Shown here: positions 49,553-60,414 of the stretch, one piece after another
Numbering within the stretch: position 1 is the first letter of the stretch
How the letters are laid out: each line of letters begins with the position of its first letter
Assembly: GCA_905182525.1 (NCBI GenBank)
Contig: CAJJBV010000005.1
Location: 62,001-126,000, forward strand
DNA from: Cryomorphaceae bacterium
Lineage (GTDB): Bacteria > Bacteroidota > Bacteroidia > Flavobacteriales_D > Parvicellaceae
DNA length: 64,000 nucleotides
Direction: 5' to 3'
The notes under the pieces: generated by a model
The model's database searches: none
The model's input: only the letters and a program-made list of their open reading frames with translations
What the model was told of the DNA's origin: nothing
Made by a program: the position numbers and the translations under genes

Positions 49553-50481
49553 TTAAAGCGATATTATTTCTTTAAATTTAGCAATTCCAAAACCATTTTT
49601 TAATAAAGTATTAGATTCATAGCTCAGGCTATCAAGCAACGGATTTGTATGATTTAAATGAATAAATTTAATTTTTGATTTTTCATTTTTTGGTTCATTT
49701 CCAAGCAAATCCATTGTCTCAGTTACAAAAGGATGTGGAACTTCAGAAATATTTCTATTATTTATCTCCTTACTGTCATAAAAGGTGCCATCCAAAAGTG
49801 CTAAATCCACCTTTTTAATTTCTTTGACCAACTCTTTGCTCCATTTCTCCCACTTATCAATATCAGGGATAAATAAAATTGTTTTTTTTGGCCTTCTATT
49901 TTATATCCAACAGTTTCAGAAAACTCATCTCTATGCGGAACTAAAAATGGTGTTATAGAAATATTTCTAGAAAGTTGTATTTTTTCTTCAGAATTAATTT
50001 TATTAAGCTTAATATTTTTAATTTTTAAAAGTTGACTCCAAGGCCCATTAACAGCTAAAAATTCTTGCATTCTTGGCATTGCATAAACTGGAATATCGAC
50101 ACTATTCATAGACTCCCTACCTAAATACATTAACCCAGTATAGTGACCTATGTGAGCATGAGTCAAAAAAATTCCATCTGGAGTTTCTTTATGATTAAAT
50201 CCAGCGGTTGATTTTAATATTTTGCATTGTGAAGGAAAATCTGGTGAAGCATCAATTAACCAGTATTTTTTTTCGAGAGGATCAATAATTCCTAAACTAA
50301 CTACTTTTCTACTAGCATCAGGATTTTTAAATAATTCTTCACAACAGCTTTTTTGGCAACCCATATGAGGCGATCCAGCATCTTGAATAGTACCAAGAAC
50401 AATTAAATAAGGATTCTTAAAACTTTGTGCAAAATTATAAATGGATAATAAATGGAAAATGCAGATAAATATTATTTTCAT
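49553..50481 (-). CDS. MBL-fold metallo-hydrolase, PqqB-like, secreted (one frame break)
   Basis: About 309 residues once corrected. Signal peptide (IIFICIFHLLSIYNFAQS), then LGTIQDAGSPHMGCQKSCC and the metal-binding LTHAHIGHYTGL. At the T8 run 49881-49888 one base is missing: with nine A in the coding strand GQKKTILFIPDIDKWEKWSK continues into the second piece, which ends HLNHTNPLL with the last ligand His. The locus is one base short of a multiple of three. The family is related to PqqB, but no other pqq gene is here, so the substrate is unknown. Neither piece alone holds the whole active site. Confidence 0.85.
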
Positions 50482-50513
50482 TATATATAAAATTACATAT
50501 TAAAAATAAGCAT

Positions 50514-50541
50514 AAAAAAAGGGAAGATTAATCTTCCCTTT
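50514..50541 (-). terminator. Rho-independent terminator after the DUF5679 gene
   Basis: GGGAAGATTAATCTTCCC (50521-50538) is a perfect palindrome flanked by seven A on its left, which read as a T run after the hairpin on the minus strand. It begins 22 bp past the stop of the 47-residue gene. Confidence 0.7.
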
Positions 50542-50562
50542 CAAAAATATTATGTTAGAAAA

Positions 50563-50706
50563 CTAAGCTTTACCTAAAATTCTAAACATTCCAGTTCCAC
50601 ATGAAGGACATTTACCTTTCATTGCTTTACGACCATTTTTCATAGTAACTTCATTAGCGTCACTAATTTCTTTTTTGCTTTTGCATTTTACACAATAACC
50701 TTCCAT
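50563..50706 (-). CDS. DUF5679-type 47-residue zinc-ribbon miniprotein
   Basis: 47 residues: MEGYCVKCKSKKEI, then KNGRKAMKGKCPSCGTG and MFRILGKA. Two CxxC pairs form a treble-clef or zinc-ribbon arrangement as in DUF5679. A terminator follows directly. The gene is small but convincing because of the paired Cys motifs and the terminator. Function unknown; nucleic-acid or ribosome association is possible. Confidence 0.85.
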   Translation of the reverse strand: MEGYCVKCKSKKEISDANEVTMKNGRKAMKGKCPSCGTGMFRILGKA

Positions 50707-50797
50707 AATTATTATTTTAAGATTTAATTTGAATTTAAAGATAGGATTTATTTACAGTCACACAAACTAAATAGCAGAATCTTCCTCATATCACAAT

Positions 50798-50834
50798 AAA
50801 AAAGGCCGTAATTATTATAATTACGGCCTTTTTT
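50798..50834 (-). terminator. Strong terminator after the giant secreted-protein gene
   Basis: GGCCGTAATTAT, one base, then ATAATTACGGCC (50804-50828) makes a 12-bp stem bracketed by A6 and T6, so it could work in both directions. It lies 18 bp past the stop of the giant minus-strand gene. Confidence 0.8.
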
Positions 50835-50851
50835 ATTGACGATTAAACTAG

Positions 50852-53800
50852 TTACTCTTTAATAATTCTAGTTGTGTATGAGTTATCTTTAGCTGTTAGT
50901 TCTAGTATATAAACACCATCTGCAAATGATTTAAGGCTTATTTCTTTTTCATTGGTGGTGATTATCTTTCTTCCAAATAAGTCGTAAACATTGGTGGTGA
51001 TTAGTCCGCTATAGTTTCCAGTACTAATTGTTACCATATCACTAGTTGGATTTGGATAAATAGAAACACTATTATTCCATTTCTCAATTCCAGTTGTATT
51101 TACAAATTCCACTACAAAATTAGTAGTGTCACCGTAACAACCTGTTAAATCCGTAGCGATTACCCAATAAGTTCCGTTTGTACTTGGTGTAATCCTCGCT
51201 GTTATATCTCCCGTACTCCATAGATAAGTATATGGGGCTGAACCATTAACAGCAGAAGCTTCTATGTCATTTCCATTTTGAACAATCGTAGTTACTATAG
51301 GATTAATTGTAAGATTTAATGTGACAATACTATCACAGCCTGAAGCGCTAGAAAGTATAAAGGTTGCAGTATCATTACTTAAGCTATATATTATTCCATC
51401 AATCCATATAAAATCACAAGCAGCTTGCTGAACATCTATTCCGGTTATTGCAGAGTCAACAGTCAAAGTAGTGGTAACAATACTATCACAGCCACTATTA
51501 GTAGAATAAACATCGTTATAACTTCCACTAGCTGTTTGATAAGCTCCACCTAGAAACAAACTATCTCCTTGACATATGTTAGCTAGAAACACTGTCTGTA
51601 ATTGAAAGATTAATAGATAAAACCGTATTCACTAAACTATCACAGCCACTATTAGTAGCATAAACATCGTCATAACTCCCAGCTACTGTTTGATAAGCCC
51701 CACCTAGGAACAAACTATCTCCTTGACATATACTAGCTGTTACACTGTTAGTTATTAATGAGTCTACTGTGAAGTTTGTAATAGTAATACTATCACAGCC
51801 AGCTACACTGACTGTAGTGTCATAGAAAGTGCCACTTGCTAATTCATAATTACCATTGATTAATGCACTATCGCCATAACATATATTTACATTAAGATTT
51901 GCAACAATCTGCGAAGAGACGGTTAAATCTGTTTCAATAATTAAGTTACATCCATTAGCATCTACCAAAGTGTCATAATATAGTCCAGTTGTAGTTTGGT
52001 ATAAGCCACCAGCTAAAACACTATCTCCATTACATATGGCAAAGAGGTTAGAAACAAAGTTTTCGCTAAGGACATGTAAAAGTTGTTTCTATTATACTGT
52101 CACATCCATTAACATTGGTTAAGCTATCAATATAAACTCCGCTAATAGTTCTGTAAGCACCTGCAATAAAGCTGCTGTCTCCATAACAAACAGTAATAGT
52201 ATCGGCTAAATAATTTATATCATTTACTGTTAATATCGTAGTAAGAATACTATCACAACCTAGGGTTGTTGAAAGCGTATCTACATAACTTCCAGCTGCT
52301 GTTTGATAAGCTCCACCTAACATCATACTGTCTCCTTGACATATACTAGCTGTTACACTATTGGTAACTACAGGATTAACTATCAATGTGGTGGTAAGAA
52401 TACTATCACAACCTAGGGTTGTTGAAAGCGTATCAAGATAATCTCCAGCCGTTGTTTGATAAGCCCCACCTAACATCATACTGTCTCCTTGACATATACT
52501 AGCTGTTAAATTATTAGTAACTACAGGACTAACGTTTCAAGTCGTAGTAAGAATACTATCACAACCATTAGCTGACAGAAAGCGTATCTACATAACTTCC
52601 AGCTACTGTTTGATAAGCTCCACCTAGCATAACATACTATCTCCTTGACATATACTAGCTGTTATACTATTTGTTATTAATGAGTCTACTATAAAGTTGG
52701 TAATGGTAATACTATCACAACCAAGTACACTTGTTGCAGTGTCATAAAAAGTTCCATTAGCTAGTTCATAATTACCATTAATTAATGCGCTATCGCCATA
52801 ACACACGCTTAATGGTAGATTAACCGTAATCTGTGAAGAAACAGTTAAAACAGTTTCAGTTACACTATCACAACCAGTCATAGAAGAAAGCGAATCATAG
52901 AAAGTTCCACTTGCTAATTGGTAAGCACCACCAGCTAAAACACTGTCTCCAGTACATAAGCTAATATTTATAATGTTGTAGTAATTAGAGTTTACAGTTA
53001 CATTAACAGAGCCCAAAGCGATACAACCATTAGCATCTGTTCCAGTAACTGTGTAAGTAGTTGTTGTAGTTGGTGTGAAAGCAGTTCCATCAGTAACACT
53101 ATTATCCCAAGCATAAGTTGTTGCTCCAGATCCTGAAAGTGTTACAGCACCACCATCACAAACAGCTTGGTCAGCTCCAGCTGAAACCGTTGGTAAAGCA
53201 TTTACAGTAACATCTACTTGATCTGTTCCTATACAACCATTTCCATCTGTTCCAGTAACTGTGTAAGTTGCAGTTGCAGTTGGCGTGAAAGTAGCTCCGT
53301 CAGTAACACTATTATCCCAAGCATAAGTAGATGCTCCAGAACCTGAAAGTGTTACAGCACCACCATCACAAACAGCTTGATCAGCACCAGCTGATACTGT
53401 TGGTAAAGTATTTACAGTAACATCTACATTGTCTGTTCCTATACAGCCATTTCCATCTGTTCCAGTAACTGTGTAAGTAGCAGTTGCAGTTGGGGTGAAA
53501 GCAGTTCCATCAGTAATACTCATTATCCCAAGAATAAGTAGATGCTCCAGATCCTGAAAGTGTTACAGCACCACCATCACAAACAGCTTGATCAGCTCCA
53601 GCTGAAACCGTTGGCAATGCATTTACTGTTAAGTCTCCTGTAGCAGATGCACTTTGACATCTATTAGCATCAGTTACTACTACTGAATAATTACCAGCTG
53701 TAGTTCCAGTTGTAGTTGCATTAGTTCCTGTTCCTTGACCGCTCCATAACCAACTAGTTGCAGTAGAGCTTGTAGCTGTAAATGTAGCAGCAGCATCTCC

Positions 53801-56800
53801 AGTACATATCGTAGCATCATTTACCGTTACCGTTGGTAATGCGTTAATTGTTACCAAAACTTGATCAGTTCCAATACAACCATTAGCATCTGTTCCAGTA
53901 ACAGTGTAAGTAGTAGTTGCAGTTGGGCTGAAAGTAGAACCGTCAGTAACTGCATTATCCCAAGCATAAGTAGTTGCTCCAGAACCTGAAAGCGTTACAG
54001 CACCACCATCACAAACAGCTTGATCAGCTCCAGCTGATACTGTTGGTAAAGTATTTACAGTAACATCTACTTGATCAGTATTAGAACAACCATTTCCATC
54101 TGTTCCAGTAACTGTGTAAGTAGTAGTTGCAGTTGGCGTGAAAGTAGCTCCGTCAGTAATACTATTATCCCAAGCATAAGTAGATGCTCCAGAACCTGAA
54201 AGCGTTACAGCACCTCCATCACAAACAGTTAGATCAGCTCCAGCTGATACCGTTGGTAAAGTATTTACAGTAACATCACTTGATCAGTATTAGAACAACC
54301 ATTTCCATCTGTTCCAGTAACTGTGTAAGTAGTAGTTGCAGTTGGCGTGAAAGTAGCTCCGTCAGTAACTACATTATCCCAAGCATAAGTAGATGCTCCA
54401 GAACCTGAAAGTGTTACAGCACCACCATCACAAACAGCTTGATCAGCACCAGCTGATACTGTTGGTAAAGTATTTACAGTAACATCTACTTGATCTGTTC
54501 CAGTACAACCATTTCCGTCTGTTCCAGTAACTGTGTAAGTAGTAGTTGCAGTTGGGATAAAAGAAGATTCGTTAGTTACACTATTATTCCATGTAAATGT
54601 AATTGGCACTTCGCTACATAAAGGATATGGACATCCGGATGAAGTTACAGTATATTGATCAGGGCTTTCTACATCACAATCTTCACCTCCTTCAGTCCAA
54701 GTACCGTCTGCATTTCTGTAAGCCCATGAATCTTCATAAGGATCCCCAGGCATTGCAGATGCGTTAACATCACCATAATTGTCAATGACAACTCCATTTA
54801 AAAATAATTCCATGGGATCATCCCCATTCATAGTCAAAACAGAATTTGCAGTAGCATCATTAAATGTCTGTTCAAAATTTGACCAACAAGATCCAAAATA
54901 ATTAGAAAAAAAGTTTGGATCTGTACCAATTCTATAGACTAAAATATCATCTCCAGCACTTGCAGAACTTCCAATTGGAAAACTCCACTCTACACCGTCT
55001 GAACCACCACCATTATTTGAATTATTAAAACCATATATACTTAGGTCAGCAATGTCTTCATTTGCAACTAAATGAATTGCTTTACCGTCATTTGAAGATG
55101 ATGGTGCGTTTAAATCCATTATTCCTTTAATTGATAAAGCATTACTAAAAAGTGTAGATTTTCCAGTTAATGTGACGGTGTCGCCAGAACAAACAGCTTG
55201 ATCTGCTCCAGCATCTACGGTAGGTAAAGCATTAACAGTTAAGTTTCCAGTAGCAGCAGCACTTGAACATGTTCCATCAGTTACTACTACTGTATAATTC
55301 CTGCAGCTGTGTTCCTGTTGTAGTTTGGCTAGTTCCCTGTTCCATTGTACACTCCAAACCATACTGTTGCTGTAGCACTCGTAGCTGTAAATGTTGCTGC
55401 AGATCTCCAGCACATATAGTGGCATCATTTACCGTTACCGTTGGTAATGCATTTACTGTACAACAACTTGATCAGTTCCTGTACAACCATTTCCATCTGT
55501 TCCAGTAACTGTGTAAGTAGCAGTTGCAGTTGGGGTGAAAGCAGTTACGTTGTACACTATTATCCCAAGCATAAGTAGATGCTCCAGATCCTGAAAGTGT
55601 TACAGCACCTCCATCACAAACAGCTGGTCAGCTCCAGCTGAAACCGTTGGCAAAGCATTTACTGTTACCAAAACTTGATCAGTTCCAATACAACCATTTC
55701 CATCTGTTCCAGTAACTGTGTAAGTCGCAGTGTAGTTGGTGTGAAAGTAGTTCCGTTCATTACACTCATTATCCAAGCTAAGAGTTGCTCCAGATCCTGA
55801 AAGCGTTACAGCACCACCATCACAAACAGTATCAGCCCAGCTGATACTGTTGGCAAAGTATTTACAGTAACATCAACTTGATCTGTTGCAGTACAACCAT
55901 TTGCATCTGTTCCAGTAACTGTGTAAGTTGCAGTTGCAGTTGGTGTGAAAGCAGTTCCGTCAGTAACACCATTGTCCCAAGCATAAGTAGATGCTCCAGA
56001 TCCTGAAAGTGTTACAGCATCGTCCATCACAAACAGCTTGATCAGCTCCAGCTGTAACGTTGGCAATGCATTAACAGTTAAGTTTCCACTAGCTGACGCA
56101 CTTTGACATCCATTGGCATCTGTTACCACTACAGAATATGCTCCAGTAGTTGCTCCAGTTGTAGTTGCACTAGTTCCTGTTCCTTGACCGCTCCATAACC
56201 AACTAGTTGCAGTAGAGCTTGTAGCTGTAAAAGTAGCAGCAGCATCTCCAGTACATATAACGGCATCATTTACCGTTACCGTTGGTAATGCGTTAATTGT
56301 TACCAAAACTTGATCAGTTCCCGTACAACCATTTCCATCTGTTCCAATAACTGTGTAAGTTGCAGTTGGTGTGAAAGACCGAACAGCCCTTACATAACCT
56401 AAAACCCAATTTTTATTCGTAGCATAACTGAATCCATTAATAAAATTTATACGGTATGCATTTGAACTGTTAGTTTCTGACGAACTCCAATAATTATTAT
56501 TTCCAATATTAAGTAATCCCGTACCCTTATTATCATACATTTTTTGTAGTTCATCCTTACTAGGTAAATACCAATCATCATAAGTAACACCTCCTTCATT
56601 AACACTGTAATCTGAGCATATACCTGCAGCATAACTATAACTTCCTGGATTACCACCTTGACTGGCAATAATTGCATTGGTATTGGAAAGACCTGTCCCT
56701 AGATCTGTTGCATTTGCACCAGTCGTTATGTAACTACCATTATACCACTGAAGACCTGTGCTTTGGTCCGAATTAGCTGCAATTAACCCTTTAAATTCTG

Positions 56801-58938
56801 TTGAGACATATCCTGGATCACCACTTTGTAGAATATAAACTATAACGCCACCTTGATAAGAATCGCCAATAGTAAGATTAGACGGGTTAGAATTTGGTAT
56901 AAAAGCTACTCCGTCACTTACTCCATTATTCCACGCATAAGTTGTTGCTCCAGATCCTGAAAGTGTTACAGCACCACCATCACAAACAGCTTGATCAGCT
57001 CCAGCTGATACTGTTGGTAAAGTATTTACATTAACAACAACTTGATCAGTTGCTGTACAACCGTTGGCATCTGTTCCAGTAACATTGTAAGTAGTAGTTG
57101 CAATTGGTGTGAAAGCAGTTCCGTTTGTAATACTATTATCCCAAGCATAAGTAGATGCTCCAGAACCACTTAAAGTGACACTCGTTCCGGGACAAGCAGT
57201 TTGATCCGCTCCGGCTGAAACCGTTGGCAATGCATTGACTGTCAATATTCCCGTAGCTGGTGCACTTTCACATCCCTGTGCATCCGTTACCACTACTGTA
57301 TAATCGCCAGCTGTAGTTCCAGTTGTAGTTTGGCTAGTTCCCGTTCCATTGTCACTCCACAACCAACTCACCGCTGTAGCACTTGTCGCTGTAAATGTTG
57401 CTGCTGAACCTCCATCACATATCGCCTCATTATTTACTGTTGCTGTTGGCAAAGTATTAACTGTAACAACTAATTGATCAGTTGCAATACAACCATTGGC
57501 ATCTGTTCCAGTAACTGTGTAAGTTGTTGTTGCAGTTGGCGTGAAAGCTGTTCCGTTAGTTACACTATTATCCCAAGAGTAAGTAATTGGTAAAACTGAA
57601 GAATGTAAGCCTATGTTCGTCCAGTCATCTTTTGCTAAAACTTCCCACTCTGAATCTGTTGTATTTGTACCAGCAGAAGCTGTCCAATTGGCGTTAGGCC
57701 CCGTTACAGATGATTTTCTAACTAAAGTATGATCTTTTGTGGCATTGTTAACACCAGCTACACTCCAACCTGACCCAGGGTCAGCACCATCTGTTCCCAC
57801 CGCATCAATTAATGTCATTGTTCCACTAATAGATTTTGCTAGTCCAATAGCATCGTCACCATTGTAGTTTGCTTGTGACCAAACGATATCGCCTGCAGAA
57901 CTTATTGTTGCAGCAGACGAGCCATTATAAATAACATAAACTTCTCCAGCTGCAAGTGTACCGCTTAAAGACAATGAATATTCTGGCCAACTTCCTCCAT
58001 TTGCTATTTTCCACATTTCGTAATTAGATAAATCAACATCTGATCCTGTCCCATTAAAGATTTCTATGTATTTATTATTGCTAGACCCTTCTGAATATTC
58101 AGAAATGAAAAGATCTGTTTCTGGTGCATTTAAAGTAATTTGATCACCACTACAAACCGTTTGATCAGCTCCAGCATTAACACTGAGCGAGCAAGAAGTT
58201 ATAGGCGCATTATCAGTCACCCAAGTTGCTCCAAAAATTGTTCCATCGTACCCGACACTACTTAAATCATTTAAGGTAGCACCAGAACCTTCAGAAAAAT
58301 TGTAATAAATATCTAGGTTGGTTTCATTTCCAGTTAATGCAGTATTGTAATTAGCCAAAATTTCACTAGCTGTTCTAGCAACTGACCAAACTCTTGCTTC
58401 AGTCATCATACCATCATAATAATACTCGTTAGTTGAAGAATTGAATGAAGTCTGCTTCAGACCCATCTCCTAAAAAGCCAAACCTTGTAACTCCACTACG
58501 CCCGATATTTCCACCAGCATGTGCATTTACTTTTCTAGCAACTTCTACACCATCAACATAAATTATTTTATCTGTTCCATCAAAAACAACTGCAGCGTGG
58601 TGCCATGTACCATTTACAAGAGCTGAATTGGCACTTGACCAAAAATCGTCAGTAGCTCCAGTTACACTTGTAGAGTGAAAACCAATACGACCATCTCCTT
58701 CAATACTGAAATGCCAATACTCACTTCTGTCAAAACAAATTAACGCCCAATTAGAATAATCTCCAGCAGTAGTGAAAGAAGTTTTAAACCACACTTCTGC
58801 AGTTAATGCAGAAATTGGAGAAGAGTAGGATTTATTTATTGCAACATAATCATCTGTACCATCAAAACTTAAAGTAGTTTGACTTTTGCCGTTTAAAAAC
58901 AACATTGATACTGCTAAGAGGGTAAATATTTTTTTCAT
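50852..58938 (-). CDS. Giant secreted repeat protein with LamG, Ig-like and nested domains and T9SS tail (many frame breaks)
   Basis: About 2,690 residues if continuous. ATG 58938 starts a signal peptide (IFTLLAVSMLFLNGKSQ), then a LamG-type lectin domain (about 58500-58870), an array of Ig-like units of about 70 residues (TYAWDNSVTDGTAFTPTATA core), an array of about 51-residue GDS units (ICQGDSMMLGGAYQ ... GCDSI), and a T9SS type A tail (YPNPTSDMVTISTGN ... LKSFADGVYILELTA). LTD-like and DUF1566/Lcl_C-like domains lie inside Ig units. At least nine frame breaks occur (for example near 58440, 55300-55800, 54280, 53515, 52620, 52070, 51970, 51590). Adhesin-like by architecture; target unknown. 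Confidence 0.85.
51480..52970 (-). repeat. Tandem 51-residue GDS-type repeats (coding)
   Basis: Units of about 153 bp encode ICQGDSMMLGGAYQ followed by GCDSI and a short beta strand, with a Cys pair in each unit. Starts of comparable motifs near 52318, 52471 and 52622 show the period. Some neighbours are almost identical at DNA level, others diverged, as expected for repeats that exchange by recombination. Variants such as YGDSALINGNYELA also occur. Confidence 0.8.
54607..55161 (-). other. LTD-like domain nested in an Ig-like unit (second copy)
   Basis: Between AGADQAVCSGDTVTLTG and the closing TFTWNNSVTNESSF of one Ig unit, about 185 residues form another domain: DDILVYRIGTDPNFF, DDPMELFLNGVVIDNYGD, and SWAYRNADGTWTEGGED. 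These resemble lamin-tail-type domains seen in Bacteroidota secreted proteins. It replaces the loop that in simple units is only SGSGAS. Confidence 0.65.
56375..56880 (-). other. DUF1566/Lcl_C-like domain nested in an Ig-like unit
   Basis: About 168 residues, starting IGDSYQGGVIVYILQ and containing AGICSDYSVNEGGVTYDDWY, LPSKDELQKMY and NNYWSSSETNSSNAY, the YWSSSE hallmark of DUF1566/Lcl_C (Legionella collagen-like adhesin C-terminal) domains. It interrupts an Ig unit between AWNNGVSDGVAF and FTPTATYTVIG, all in one open frame. Confidence 0.75.
57600..58120 (-). other. LTD (lamin-tail) domain nested in an Ig-like unit (first copy)
   Basis: After AGADQTVCSGDQITLNAPET the sequence switches to DLFISEYSEGSSNNKYIEIF, an LTD start, followed by SLSGTLAAGEVYVIYNG and NYNGDDAIGLAKS, and ends before ITYSWDNSVTNGTAF, the second half of an Ig unit. 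All in one open frame of about 886 codons. Confidence 0.75.
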
Positions 58939-59092
58939 AATTTTATAATATTAATGCAATATAGAATATACAGATAATATTTAAAAAATTTTAAAGAAAA
59001 AAGTATGTCCAAATAGTGTAATTCAGCCTATTTTATAGTTCAATTAAGTTGTCTTGAAATAATACTTTGTTGGGATTAGCTAGACTAAATTT

Positions 59093-59118
59093 AAAAAAGC
59101 TTAAAGTTTAGAAGCTTT
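59093..59118 (-). terminator. Terminator overlapping the DoxX stop
   Basis: AAAGCTT (59096-59102) and AAGCTTT (59112-59118) pair with a nine-base loop; the A6 run at 59093-59098 becomes a T run after the stem on the minus strand. It closes the operon that begins at 61782. Confidence 0.55.
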
Positions 59119-59479
59119 ATAAGCAAGACCAAATTAAAACAAACTGAATGGGTAACCTCACCCAAGAAGCCATAAAACTAGAGACATTAATTGCCTCTTG
59201 AGGAAGCTCGTTAAATGCTAAGTAGATATTGGCAGGATAAACGGCAATTAATAAAAACACCAAACCCCAAGAGGCATAAAACCTCGTTTTTTTAAATAGC
59301 AAACCAAGTCCAAATAAAATTTCACACCCACCACTTAAATAAACCAGCTCAAGGTGAAAAGGCAGGTATGGGGGTACTATTTTTAAAAAAAAAGAAGGGT
59401 TTATAAAATGTTGACAGCCTATCCAAACATAACTAAGACCCATTAAAACAACCAATAACTTAAGAAGATTTTCTTTCAA
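59117..59479 (-). CDS. DoxX-like small membrane protein
   Basis: 120 residues from a TTG start, with four membrane helices. LVVLMGLSYVWIGCQHFINP and YLSGGCEILFGLGLLF are the DoxX pattern. DoxX-like proteins are linked to respiratory or redox processes, without a firm general role. Last gene of a minus-strand operon with a miniprotein, msrB, a pterin dehydratase and an SDR protein; a terminator overlaps its stop. Confidence 0.85.
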   Translation of the reverse strand: MKENLLKLLVVLMGLSYVWIGCQHFINPSFFLKIVPPYLPFHLELVYLSGGCEILFGLGLLFKKTRFYASWGLVFLLIAVYPANIYLAFNELPQEAINVSSFMASWVRLPIQFVLIWSCL

Positions 59480-59502
59480 TTTTTTATAATTACAATCTCA
59501 AA

Positions 59503-59676
59503 CTAATTATCAAAATTATTAAAGCACCTATGTTTTTCTTCCTCTATTTGCTGAACAATTTCATATAATTCGTCCTTAATAATCTCTATATCGCCCCCAC
59601 TATTTAAGTCGATTAATTTTTTAACATTGTTTAATTTTGAATTTATAGATTCAATAGTTTTAGGAGTTAATTGCAT
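59503..59676 (-). CDS. 57-residue hypothetical protein
   Basis: 57 residues beginning [17 protein letters not shown], mostly helical and charged, ending in FNNFDN. Its ATG overlaps the msrB stop (TAATG), which suggests coupled translation. No domain recognised. Support comes from the coupling and from filling the gap between msrB and DoxX. Confidence 0.65.
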   Translation of the reverse strand: MQLTPKTIESINSKLNNVKKLIDLNSGGDIEIIKDELYEIVQQIEEEKHRCFNNFDN

Positions 59677-60131
59677 TATTTACCTGGAATAAATTTTAAA
59701 GAAACTGAGTTCACACAGTGTCTGGTATTTTTAGAAGTTAATTGTTCACCAAGAAAAACATGACCTAAATGACCCCCACACTCTTTACATAAGATTTCTG
59801 TTCTTCTGCCATCAGCATCAGTAATTTTTTCTACGGCATTGTCAATTTCATCATCAAAGCTAGGCCAACCACAATTCGATTTAAATTTATCATTTGATTT
59901 GTATAAGGGAGTTTCACACCTTCTACAAACGTAAACTCCTGTTTCATAATGGTTGTTATATTCTCCGGAAAATGGATACTCTGTTCCTTTATTAACAATT
60001 ATTCTTTCTTCTTCGGTTGTAAGAGAATTGTATTTTTTATCACTCATTTTTGGGCTATTTTTTTCAGTTTGACAAGAAACCACATTACAGAGTATAATTA
60101 ATACCGTAGTAATAAGTAGGTTTTTTTTCAT
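59676..60131 (-). CDS. msrB: Peptide-methionine (R)-S-oxide reductase, lipoprotein form
   Basis: 151 residues. The signal [16 protein letters not shown] ends in a lipobox Cys near residue 20, so it should sit in the envelope. The MsrB domain shows [49 protein letters not shown] (the other zinc Cys pair) and the catalytic Cys in [11 protein letters not shown]. It repairs methionine-R-sulfoxide in proteins. Its start overlaps the pterin dehydratase stop (ATGA). Confidence 0.96.
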   Translation of the reverse strand: MKKNLLITTVLIILCNVVSCQTEKNSPKMSDKKYNSLTTEEERIIVNKGTEYPFSGEYNNHYETGVYVCRRCETPLYKSNDKFKSNCGWPSFDDEIDNAVEKITDADGRRTEILCKECGGHLGHVFLGEQLTSKNTRHCVNSVSLKFIPGK

Positions 60132-60412
60132 TTGGAGGTTAAATTATTAAATAAAGCATCAATTTTAGAGGCCAGAATTAAATCTTTCTCAGTAATTTTT
60201 TTCTCATCATGAGTTGTTAAATTGATTTTTATTTTACGAAAAGAGTTTAAAATATCGGGATGATGGTTACAAGCTTCAGCTTCTTTAGCAACGAGATTAA
60301 AAAAATCTACAGCCGAATTAAAATCGTTAAAAACGAAAGTTTTAGATATTTCATTATTGATAATTTCCCAATTATATTTATTTGTTAATTCCTGTAAACT
60401 ATTGTGATTCAT
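60128..60412 (-). CDS. 4a-hydroxytetrahydrobiopterin dehydratase (pterin-4-alpha-carbinolamine dehydratase)
   Basis: 94 residues. [14 protein letters not shown] contains the family motif [E]xxxHHP, and [19 protein letters not shown] provides the second His and the Asp. The enzyme regenerates pterin cofactor after aromatic amino acid hydroxylation and can be present without a hydroxylase nearby. ATGA overlap with msrB; 2-bp gap from the SDR gene. Confidence 0.93.
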   Translation of the reverse strand: MNHNSLQELTNKYNWEIINNEISKTFVFNDFNSAVDFFNLVAKEAEACNHHPDILNSFRKIKINLTTHDEKKITEKDLILASKIDALFNNLTSK

Positions 60413-60414
60413 AT

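Larger units (their letters stand above)
53000..58190 (-). repeat. Tandem Ig-like repeats, two subtypes (coding)
   Basis: Subtype A (about 70 residues) reads AGADQAVCDGGAVTLSGSG, TYAWDN, then TPTATATYTVTGTDANGC. Subtype B reads VICTGDAAATFTATSST, SWLWSGQGTGT, then VVVTDANGCQSA. Period about 210 bp (motifs near 53119, 53329, 53540). The first unit is split by an LTD-like domain, so the array really starts near 58190. Three other domains interrupt it, listed separately. Between 55290 and 55800 the copies show many small indels relative to each other. Confidence 0.85.

Noticed and set aside
53000-58190. Regular repeats resembling a CRISPR array
   Set aside because: The repeats are about 210 bp, vary in sequence, and encode Ig-like domains. 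No short direct repeats with unique spacers and no cas genes are present.
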